Assembly (NCBI GenBank): GCA_045636065.1
Contig: JAZTWW010000034.1
Coordinates: 1 to 53,418 of the forward strand
Source: RGIG5050 sp045636065
GTDB taxonomy: Bacteria; Verrucomicrobiota; Kiritimatiellia; RFP12; UBA1067
Length of the DNA: 53,418 bases
Reading direction: 5' to 3'
Shown one piece after another: positions 42,610 to 49,447 of the stretch (the first letter of the stretch is position 1; every line of letters begins with the position of its first letter). The notes below the pieces were generated by a model, which worked only from the letters and a program-made list of their open reading frames with translations, did not search any database and was not told the DNA's origin. The position numbers and the translations under genes are program-made.

Positions 42610-43662
42610 GTGGCTAACACGAGTGCAGCAGCGAAGTCCGCGTACGCCCAGGCCGGCGTCAATATAGACAACAAGATGGAGGCGCTCTCCTCCATCAAGG
42701 AGCTCGTCGGGGCGACGAAGACCGTCAACGTGGTCGGCGGCATCGGCTCCTTCGGAGGGCTGTGCCGCATGCCGCAGGGCCCCAAGGACCAGATCCTCGT
42801 CGCCTCCACCGACGGAGTCGGCACGAAGCTCAAGGTCGCCGTCATGATGAAGAAGCACGACACGGTCGGCCAGGACATCGTCAACCACTGCGTCAACGAC
42901 ATCCTCGTGCAGGGCGCGAAGCCCCTCTTCTTCATGGACTACGTCGGCTGCTCCAAGTTCGACGGGGCGATGTTCAAGCAGATCGTCGCCGGTCTCTGCA
43001 AGGCCTGCAAGGAGAACGGCATGGCCCTTCTCGGCGGCGAGACGGCCGAGATGCCCGGGCTCTATCCCGCAGGCGAGTACGACCTCGTGGGAACGATCGT
43101 CGGCACGGTCTCCAGAAAGCAGCTCATCACCGGCCAGTCGATCCGCGCCGGGGACGTAGTGATCGGCCTGCCCTCCTCCGGTCTCCAGACGAACGGCTTC
43201 TCGCTCGCGCGCCGCGTCTTCTTCGATCTCTGCCGCATGTCGCCCGAGGACAAGCTCCCGGGAACGAACCAGAAGGTCGGCGATGCGCTTCTCACCGTGC
43301 ACAAGAGCTTCCTCAAGCCCGTCGCAAGGCTTATGGAGCGCAAGATCAAGATCAACGGCATGGCGCACATCACGGGCGGCGGCTTCGTGGACAACATCCC
43401 GCGCGTCCTCCCGAAGGCCGTCAACTGCGAGATCGACCGCTCTGCCTGGGAGGTCCCGACGATCTTCAAATTCATCGAGAACCAGGGCAAGGTCGATCAC
43501 GACGAGATGTACCGCGTCTTCAACATGGGCATCGGCTTCGTCCTCATCATGCCCAAGACGATGCTTACGCGCATGGCGGCCGTCTTCAAGAACATGAAGC
43601 AGCCCTGGTACAAGATCGGCGTCATCCGCAAGGGTACCGGCATCGTCACCTACTCCAAGTGA
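42610..43662 (+). CDS. purM: Phosphoribosylformylglycinamidine cyclo-ligase (AIR synthetase)
   Basis: 350 aa from a GTG (VANTSAAAKSAYAQAGVNID) with SD AGAGG 6 nt upstream, matching the usual PurM length (about 345). It makes aminoimidazole ribonucleotide, step five of purine synthesis. Signatures: AYAQAGVNIDNKMEAL, GGIGSFGGLCRMPQGPKD, ILVASTDGVGTKLKVA, the helix HDTVGQDIVNHCVNDILVQG, ALLGGETAEMPGLYP, and MAHITGGGFVDNIPRVLP. The codon usage is very biased to C/G at third positions, as expected for a well-expressed gene. It is divergent from oadG; guaA, another purine gene, is 1.6 kb away on the other strand. Confidence 0.96.
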   Translation: MANTSAAAKSAYAQAGVNIDNKMEALSSIKELVGATKTVNVVGGIGSFGGLCRMPQGPKDQILVASTDGVGTKLKVAVMMKKHDTVGQDIVNHCVNDILVQGAKPLFFMDYVGCSKFDGAMFKQIVAGLCKACKENGMALLGGETAEMPGLYPAGEYDLVGTIVGTVSRKQLITGQSIRAGDVVIGLPSSGLQTNGFSLARRVFFDLCRMSPEDKLPGTNQKVGDALLTVHKSFLKPVARLMERKIKINGMAHITGGGFVDNIPRVLPKAVNCEIDRSAWEVPTIFKFIENQGKVDHDEMYRVFNMGIGFVLIMPKTMLTRMAAVFKNMKQPWYKIGVIRKGTGIVTYSK

Positions 43663-43690
43663 TGATGCTTTAGGGGCCAAACCCCCGCAA

Positions 43691-43735
43691 AAATCGCGCT
43701 CCGGAAATTTCCCCTTGAAATCCGGAGCGCGATTT
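43691..43735. repeat. 15-bp perfect inverted repeat overlapping the tRNA-Glu promoter
   Basis: Arms AAATCGCGCTCCGGA (43691-43705) and TCCGGAGCGCGATTT (43721-43735) with a 15-nt loop. The loop contains the -35 box of tRNA-Glu and the right arm forms most of its 17-bp spacer. On the purM transcript it would form a GC-rich stem 28 nt after the stop codon, but no U-tract follows. Confidence 0.85.
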
Positions 43736-43743
43736 GGTATAAT
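43715..43743 (+). promoter_or_regulatory. Promoter of tRNA-Glu
   Basis: -35 TTGAAA (43715-43720), 17-bp spacer ending GATTTGG, -10 TATAAT (43738-43743); 27 nt to the tRNA 5' end. Confidence 0.85.
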
Positions 43744-43770
43744 GTCGAAGTTGTTTTCACAACGCCTAGC

Positions 43771-43845
43771 GGTCCCTTCGTCTATCGGTTAGGACACGGG
43801 CTTTTCATGCCTGTAAGAGGGGTTCGACTCCCCTAGGGACTGCCA
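43771..43845 (+). tRNA. tRNA-Glu (anticodon UUC)
   Basis: Acceptor GGTCCCT/AGGGACT (G1-U72 as in tRNA-Glu), anticodon loop TTTTCAT between CGGGC and GCCTG (anticodon TTC), T-arm GGGGTTCGACTCCCC; CCA encoded at 43843-43845. Confidence 0.95.
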
Positions 43846-43854
43846 ATGAAAAAA

Positions 43855-43872
43855 CCGCAGCTTGAGCTGCGG
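43855..43872. terminator. Bidirectional terminator between tRNA-Glu and the TMEM43 gene
   Basis: Perfect 8-bp stem CCGCAGCT / AGCTGCGG with loop TG, a run of A before it and CTTTTTT after it. It can therefore stop both the plus-strand tRNA and the minus-strand TMEM43/guaA transcript. Confidence 0.85.
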
Positions 43873-43932
43873 CTTTTTTGTTTCCTCAAATGAAGCGGCG
43901 CGGCCCGAAGGCCGCGTCCTTCCTTGCAGGCG

Positions 43933-45186
43933 TCAGCCCTGGGCGGGCTGGACGGCGAGCGCCTTCTTGGCGCGCTTGCACTTGACGATGAAGACGATGA
44001 GCGCGATTGCGGCCGCCAGAAGGAGGCACCCCAAGACGGGCCTATAAACGAACCACGCGATTGCTATCGTAACGAGCGCGCACACCGCGGCTATGACGAA
44101 TGCCGTCAGGGACGCAAGCGAGCCCACAAGCCAGTTGACTAGCGGGATCTTGTCGACGAGCGTCGTCAGAGGCCCGAAGAGCATCTGGATGCCGAAGTAC
44201 ATCGCGAGGAATCCGACAAGGCGCAGGATCCACGTCATCGTGGTGTTCGCGCTCTGGGCGTCGGCGAAGAGCTGGTCGAGCGAAACGATGCCGTTGTCCT
44301 GGAGGTTGACCGAGCGCTGGTTGGAGCTGATCCAGTCGGCGAACGTGTCGCCCATCTGCTTGGCGGCTATCGAGATGTCGTGGGGGAGGACCTGCGTGAA
44401 CGTGACGCGCTGGTCGCCTACGGCCGGGTTGACGGCCACCTGCCTCGCGGAGACGACCGCGACGGCGGCGGTCACGGCGAGCGTCGGATCGGAGACGATG
44501 GAAGGCATCGCCGGCGCCACGACGGGCGCAGGCACGTAGATCGCATCTCCCGCAACCTGCGCGCCCTGGATCGACGCGGGAGGTGTGAAGTCCTGCGGGA
44601 GCCTGAGCTTCATCGTGCCACCGATGCGGCTTATGGACTTCTCGGGGAGGCGGAACTCGCCGAGCGTCACGTCCTGGGCCTGGAACTTCTCGTCAGGATA
44701 GGAGAAGACGGGTGGATTGTCGTGGCCAGACTCCTTGAAGGAAGACGAATCCACGGGCGAGGCCGTCCACTTCCTAGTGTACGTGTAAGTCGTCTCGTCG
44801 TACTTCTTTCCATCCTTCTCGATGCGCCTTGTGTGACTGTTCTCGACCCACTGGAATATCTCGGTCTTGCGCTGGAGCCTGATGCCGTTTGCGACGCTCA
44901 CGCCGAAGACGGGATCGATGAGCGTTTCGCTCGTCTCCGCCTTGCCTGATGCGTAAACGAGCTTCCCCTCGTTCGCGGGATCGACAGCCGGCGAGGCGAG
45001 CTCAACAGCGCATCCCCTTCCCTCGTCAAGGCTCTTCGCCGTCGCGACGGCCCTTCCCTCGTTCCAGAAGAGGAACGGGAAGCCCGCTACGAAAAGGACG
45101 AGACCCGTGACGACTCCTTTGAACGACGAACCCATGCGGCTCAGCCAATTGGGCTCTACCACCTCTTTCAACTCTGTGACTGCCAT
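43933..45186 (-). CDS. TMEM43-family membrane protein
   Basis: 417 aa. The ATG of MAVTELKEVVEP (10 nt after AAGGAG) is preferred to an ATG 9 bp upstream that is too near the SD. N-terminal helix VVTGLVLFVAGFPFLFWNEG, then a large extramembrane region with the family's NEGRAV... LVYASGKAETSETLIDP..., AIRLQRKTEIFQW-like block and YTRKWTASPVDSSSFKE. Three to four C-terminal helices (about 310-405) lie near TTMTWILRLVGFLAMYFGIQ and a PLVNWLVGSLAS stretch. This is DUF1625, homologous to eukaryotic LUMA; its bacterial role is unknown. It lies 37 bp after guaA and is probably in the same transcript. Confidence 0.88.
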   Translation of the reverse strand: MAVTELKEVVEPNWLSRMGSSFKGVVTGLVLFVAGFPFLFWNEGRAVATAKSLDEGRGCAVELASPAVDPANEGKLVYASGKAETSETLIDPVFGVSVANGIRLQRKTEIFQWVENSHTRRIEKDGKKYDETTYTYTRKWTASPVDSSSFKESGHDNPPVFSYPDEKFQAQDVTLGEFRLPEKSISRIGGTMKLRLPQDFTPPASIQGAQVAGDAIYVPAPVVAPAMPSIVSDPTLAVTAAVAVVSARQVAVNPAVGDQRVTFTQVLPHDISIAAKQMGDTFADWISSNQRSVNLQDNGIVSLDQLFADAQSANTTMTWILRLVGFLAMYFGIQMLFGPLTTLVDKIPLVNWLVGSLASLTAFVIAAVCALVTIAIAWFVYRPVLGCLLLAAAIALIVFIVKCKRAKKALAVQPAQG

Positions 45187-45223
45187 TTTATCCATTCTCC
45201 TTCATGTTTCTGCGAAAACCGTT

Positions 45224-46780
45224 TCACTCCCACTCGATCGTGGCGGGAGGCTTCGACGAGATGTCGTATACGACCCTGTTGATGCCGCGCACTTCGTTTA
45301 TTATGCGGCTTGAGATCGTCGCGAGCGTATCGTAGGGAAGGCGCGTCCAGTCGGCCGTCATGGCGTCGATGGAATTTACGCTCCTTACGGCGCATGTGTA
45401 TTCGTACGTGCGCTGGTCGCCCATCACGCCGACGCTCTTTACGGGCAGCAGCACCGCGAACGTCTGCCAGATGCGCCTGTAGTCGGGGAGCTTTCTCACC
45501 TCCTCCTGCACGCGCATGTCGGCGAGCTGCAGGAGCTTCACCTTCTGCTCGGTGACTTCGCCGAGGATGCGCACCCCGAGCCCGGGGCCGGGGAACGGCT
45601 GCCTGTCCAGAAGAGCGCTGTCCATCCCGAGCTCGCGCCCGACCTCGCGCACCTCGTCCTTGAAGAGGTCCCTGAGAGGCTCCACAAGCTCGAACTTGAG
45701 ATCCGGGGGGAGGCCGCCCACGTTGTGGTGGCTCTTTATCGTCTGGCTCGGGCCTTTAAGCGCGTGCGAGCTTTCGATCACGTCAGGGTATATCGTCCCT
45801 TGCGCAAGGTATTTGCAGTCCTTGAAGCGGCGCGCCTCCTCGGCGAACACGTTTATGAACTCGCGGCCTATGATCTTGCGCTTCTCTTCCGGATCGGAGA
45901 CGCCCTTGAGCGCGGAGTAGAACCTGTCCGCGGCGTGGGCGACGGTGAGATCGAGCCCAAGGCGGCCTTTGAACATCGCCTCGACCTCTTCGGCCTCCCT
46001 GTAGCGGAGAAGGCCGTTATCGACGAATATGCAGTGAAGGCGCTTGCCGATGGCCCTGTCGAGAAGAACGGCGACGACGCTCGAATCGACTCCGCCGGAA
46101 AGGCCGAGAACGACCTCCTCGCCGCCGATGACGCCCTTCATCCTCTCGACGGTCTCGTCGATCCATCCGGCGAGGTTCCATTCGCCCTTCGCTCCGCATA
46201 TGCCGAAGACGAAGTTCTTGAGTATCTCGGAGCCGTGCTCCGTATGGACGACCTCCGGGTGGAACTGTATCGCGAAGAAGCGGCGCTCCTCGTCGCGTAT
46301 GGCGGCGAACGGGCAGTTGGAGGAGTAGGCGCTCGTCTTGAAGCCGGAGGGGATCGTCTCGACCCTGTCGCCGTGGCTCATCCAGACGGTGAACGATTTA
46401 GGAAGCCCATGGAAGAGCGCGTTGCCGGGCGTCGTGTGCATGACGGTCTTGCCGTATTCGCGCGACTCGTCGGGCTTTACGGAGCCGCCAAGCCTTTCGG
46501 CCATGAGCTGCATTCCGTAGCATATCCCGAGGACCGGGACGCCGAGGTCGAAAATGGCGGGGTCGATTCCGGGCGCGCCCTTCTCGAAGACGCTATTGGG
46601 CCCGCCCGAGAGGATGATGCCCGTTGGAAGGCGCCTTTGAAGCTCCTCGGCCGTGGTGTCGTAGCGGATTATCTCGCTGTATACGTGGTTCTCGCGTATC
46701 CTGCGGGCGATAAGCTGGGTGTACTGCGAACCGTAGTCGAGAATCGCAATCCACTCCTTCAAGTTTCTGTCGTTTTCCAT
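45224..46780 (-). CDS. guaA: GMP synthase (glutamine-hydrolysing)
   Basis: 518 aa from ATG (MENDRNLKEWIAILDYGSQY). Class I amidotransferase domain: GGPNSVFEKGAPGIDP, nucleophile Cys in LGICYGMQLMAE (about 84), and His/Glu in FHPEVVHTEHG. ATP-pyrophosphatase domain: P-loop VLGLSGGVDSSVVAVLL (about 227), FVDNGLLRYREA. Dimerisation domain: QPFPGPGLGVRILGEVT and the C-terminal INEVRGINRVVYDISSKPPA TIEWE. It converts XMP to GMP. The -10 box ends 8 nt before the ATG and no SD is present, so the message is predicted leaderless. Confidence 0.96.
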   Translation of the reverse strand: MENDRNLKEWIAILDYGSQYTQLIARRIRENHVYSEIIRYDTTAEELQRRLPTGIILSGGPNSVFEKGAPGIDPAIFDLGVPVLGICYGMQLMAERLGGSVKPDESREYGKTVMHTTPGNALFHGLPKSFTVWMSHGDRVETIPSGFKTSAYSSNCPFAAIRDEERRFFAIQFHPEVVHTEHGSEILKNFVFGICGAKGEWNLAGWIDETVERMKGVIGGEEVVLGLSGGVDSSVVAVLLDRAIGKRLHCIFVDNGLLRYREAEEVEAMFKGRLGLDLTVAHAADRFYSALKGVSDPEEKRKIIGREFINVFAEEARRFKDCKYLAQGTIYPDVIESSHALKGPSQTIKSHHNVGGLPPDLKFELVEPLRDLFKDEVREVGRELGMDSALLDRQPFPGPGLGVRILGEVTEQKVKLLQLADMRVQEEVRKLPDYRRIWQTFAVLLPVKSVGVMGDQRTYEYTCAVRSVNSIDAMTADWTRLPYDTLATISSRIINEVRGINRVVYDISSKPPATIEWE

Positions 46781-46788
46781 GGACGGAT

Positions 46789-46817
46789 ATTCTACCAAAA
46801 ACGCGCCCCTCCTTCAA
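46789..46817 (-). promoter_or_regulatory. Promoter of guaA
   Basis: -35 TTGAAG (46812-46817), 17-bp spacer ending CGTTTTTGG, -10 TAGAAT (46789-46794). The start point should fall within 1-2 nt of the ATG at 46780. Confidence 0.82.
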
Positions 46818-47058
46818 GAGCTACACTACCAACGCATTGAAAACTGATTCTTCCTTTAGGGCTCCATGGATCGTCTTTCAAAACGTTGGATTGGAAGTGT
46901 TCCAGTAATCAGCAGCCAGCAGCGCAGTCCCCAATACGAAAGGTCGTGGCGCGTTATATGCCATCCTCGGCCTTCCCAGGGGCTGTCCATCGGACGCGCC
47001 CGGTCATTCTTTTGTGCGCGGGCATCGAGCCCGCGCATGTGCGATGAACACCCCTAAA
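46818..47058. other. Intergenic stretch, structured but no gene
   Basis: No coding region recognised on either strand. It contains a short GC-rich hairpin (GCGCGGGC / GCCCGCGC with a 5-nt loop, near 47018-47038) and 7-bp arms GGCGCGT / ACGCGCC about 47 nt apart. It leads into the fold-back element at 47059. Confidence 0.4.
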
Positions 47059-47242
47059 GCAAGCAGCCGCAGTTTGGAGAAGCACGCTGCGCAATGCTCC
47101 TCGTCCGTGACCCTCACCTCCGGTTGTTTTTCGCGCTCCCATCCTTGAAGGACGATTGGGTCGCGCGAAAACAATCCTCGGTGTTTCCCGGACGAGGACA
47201 TTGCCTCCGCTTGCGTTTCACACCAAACTGCCGCTTCATTGC
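47059..47242. ncRNA. 184-nt fold-back element, candidate rod-shaped RNA
   Basis: Arms pair almost along their whole length around a tip at 47142-47152. From inside out: CGCGAAAA-type stem 47122-47136 / 47163-47177 (15 pairs, two bulges), CACC / GGTG, a 16-pair stem 47091-47107 / 47189-47204 (one bulge), GCAGTTTGG / CCAAACTGC-type stem 47069-47077 / 47223-47231, and GCAA / TTGC at the ends. More than 50 pairs are possible. The size and rod shape recall 6S RNA, but I see no diagnostic bubble sequence, and a fold-back mobile remnant would look similar. Strand unknown. Confidence 0.4.
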
Positions 47243-47505
47243 GACCAGAGTTAGAGCAACAACTCCCATGCTATGCATATGTCACCACAAACCATCCTTC
47301 GTAAGGCTTGCAACCTGCCCGCGTTTACGAACTTTACACGACAGCACAATTGAGCCCACTTCCATCCTGCAACCAACAGTCAACTCGTTATCAACCTACT
47401 TCTTAGAAAAGATGTAACGGTAATGAGATTTATACAAGATGGAATCTAGCCCGAAACGTAATCTCATTGCCTGCCTTATTGGGAACAGACTCGCAATTTC
47501 TTAGG
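47243..47505. other. Intergenic, nothing recognised
   Basis: About 260 bases between the fold-back element and the end of the 297-aa gene. Composition becomes AT-richer. No gene, repeat or terminator that I can support. Confidence 0.4.
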
Positions 47506-48399
47506 CTATCTATCAAGTCTACGAATACTACGTATACCTGGATTGATGAATCGTGGATTTAACAACCCACCATTATCCATTCCTTGACGTGCTTCGTAAG
47601 CGCTTTGAGATGCCTCGGCAGCCTCTTCCCTTGCAGCAGCGGCGTCAAAAGCGGCTTGCCGGGCTCTTCTCTCCGCGGCCGCCGTTCTTTCCTCTAGGCG
47701 TTTTATCGTTTGTTCTGTCTGAAAGTCTCGCTCTACTTGGGGATTTCCCGATAGATACTCACGCCTTCTATTTTCCTTCTCCTCAATTATATTTTGATAG
47801 ATAGAAATTATTGACAAAGACAAATCCCTAATATTTTTATCAATTCCAGATTTATCCCCATACCTAACCCCCCTGGCATTTGCTGACACTGCCTGGTTCC
47901 CTATTGTGGGATCTCTCCATGCGCGCGACTGAATAATTTTTTTGTATTCAATCGCTACCTTATCAAAGTCCCTTACAGCAAGACCAAGGGCCAGCGACTC
48001 TCGATATGCGATCTGCACTGCTGTTCTCAGAACTGCTATTTTCCCCATAATCACATCCTGCCCTTCCTTGCGCTTCCTATCTCTAAGCAAGGCACCCTTA
48101 CTGATACTCTTTATATATGCGCTTGGCGTCGCAGAGAATTTGGCCTCAATCCACGAATTCGCTTGGGCGTCCATTTCAGGGGAAACCATTGCACTGCCAC
48201 CATACGAATCGAGTTCTCTGCATTTCCGCTGAAGCTCAGCAAGCCGTTTCATCTGACGATCGCCCTCGGTGATCGTCGCATTCTCCCATGCCTCGGAAAA
48301 CAACACGGCATCATAAGCCGCTGGGCATATTCGAGCAATTATTATAATTCCCATGCTAAGAATCGTTGCAATCTTATGCTGTAGTTTAATGCTTAGCAT
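47506..48399 (-). CDS. Exported coiled-coil protein of unknown function
   Basis: 297 aa behind a strong SD (AGAGGAGGTAGTAAT). The N-terminus (KIATILSMGIIIIARICPAA) is a signal peptide or anchor. The middle is helical and contains QMKRLAELQRKCREL and KIAVLRTAVQIAYRES. Residues about 200-275 (VERDFQTEQTIKRLEERTAA, ERRARQAAFDAAAAREEAAE) form a highly charged coiled coil. No family is recognised. Codon use is distinctly AT-richer than in the neighbouring guaA and priA genes and it stands alone in a gene-poor stretch, which suggests acquired or fast-evolving DNA. Confidence 0.75.
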   Translation of the reverse strand: MLSIKLQHKIATILSMGIIIIARICPAAYDAVLFSEAWENATITEGDRQMKRLAELQRKCRELDSYGGSAMVSPEMDAQANSWIEAKFSATPSAYIKSISKGALLRDRKRKEGQDVIMGKIAVLRTAVQIAYRESLALGLAVRDFDKVAIEYKKIIQSRAWRDPTIGNQAVSANARGVRYGDKSGIDKNIRDLSLSIISIYQNIIEEKENRRREYLSGNPQVERDFQTEQTIKRLEERTAAAERRARQAAFDAAAAREEAAEASQSAYEARQGMDNGGLLNPRFINPGIRSIRRLDR

Positions 48400-49169
48400 A
48401 TTACTACCTCCTCTTTTTTAGCCCAGGTTTCTGTTAAGAATCTGGAATAAGGCATGCCCAAACCGGGTATAAAAAGCGCGCCTCGTTCCTGATATCTCAC
48501 ACGAGGCACCGCTAAGAGCCCAACAAGAAATATCAAAAAACGGGCACGCAAAGTGTACAATATACACCTCGCGTAGCCACATTCTCGCTTCTTGTCATGA
48601 AAATTAGCGGTTCTCGTGTGAAGCCAGAAATGTGCTTGCGCACATTTGTAGTGGTTCCGCCTTGGCTTTTCATCTATGCCAAAACGAAACCGATATCAAA
48701 GATCTACCTGCCACAATTCTTGCGGCGTACTGATATTATAGCATTAATAAGCCAAAATGCGCAAGCGACAAATTTATGAAATTACACATAGTGGAACATT
48801 TTCTGCCAATCCATCTATTTCAACTCACTATTGACCCTACCAGTCGGGAAGATGTTGCGGCGCAAGAGTTGCTCTATGACAACAGCAGGCTTATCAACAT
48901 AGTCTCATCACCACTTAGTCGGGGACAGTCCCTAACTTTTGAAACATAACCTCAAATCGTAGCCGAATTATGGGAAAGTTCTGAATTGAGCGGAGTGCCG
49001 CCGCTCCACGAATCAAGTTGAATAAGAAACTATCCCCATACGGATTGGAGCTGTCACTTGGGTTGTTTCTCTTCGAGGACTGAAGGAATAGTAAGGCAAA
49101 AATATTATGCGGCTGATTTACAGCTATTACGGATTGCTTAGGATTAGCAGCTATCAAAAAGAACGCTAA
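48400..49169. other. AT-rich gene-poor stretch
   Basis: About 770 bases without a supportable gene. A hairpin-like GCCTCGT / ACGAGGC pair lies near 48480-48507, upstream of the 297-aa gene. One GGGGACAGTCCC palindrome lies at 48921-48932. A minus-strand open frame 48915-49193 exists but has no start signal or recognisable family and is not called. Confidence 0.4.
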
Positions 49170-49344
49170 AAGGCTTGTAGGCCTTTTCGACACGGCGACG
49201 TTTCGCCGAGCCGATGCGGCACATACGAATTGGAATCAACTTTCTTGGCGAAGGCGAACCAGAGCGAGGGCCCGAAAAACACTCTCAAGTAATAAACTTA
49301 CGGGCCCGGGCGCTCGCCGTGTCGACAAAAGGCCGAAAAGCCTT
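49170..49344. repeat. 175-bp element with 29-bp imperfect terminal inverted repeats
   Basis: Left arm 49170-49198 (AAGGCTTGTAGGCCTTTTCG then ACACGGCGA) and right arm 49314-49344 are inverted copies with 27 of 29 positions matching and a 2-nt bulge. Inside are TTCGCC/GGCGAA and GGGCCCG/CGGGCCC pairs, so the transcript of either strand could fold into a closing stem with two hairpins. Each arm can also fold alone (AAAAGGC / GCCTTTT) like a terminator. It could be a structured RNA or a MITE-like element; no clear target-site duplication is seen. Confidence 0.6.
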
Positions 49345-49447
49345 GAACACCAAGTGTGCAAACCTCTCTAAGCCGATACAATTTTCTAAATTACCTTGCA
49401 TTGATTAAGCGAACCATTCCAAACTGCGATCATAAGGAATCATACAC

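Noticed and set aside
42517..43680. 387-aa minus-strand open frame opposite purM
   Set aside because: Antisense artefact of a GC-biased gene.
48915..49193. 92-aa minus-strand open frame ending in GTVPD
   Set aside because: Starts in the arm of the 175-bp element, ends at a GGGGACAGTCCC palindrome, has no SD and no recognised family.
49170..49344. tmRNA, SRP RNA or RNase P RNA
   Set aside because: The size, lack of a CCA/tRNA-like end and absence of the conserved SRP loop or RNase P cores argue against each.
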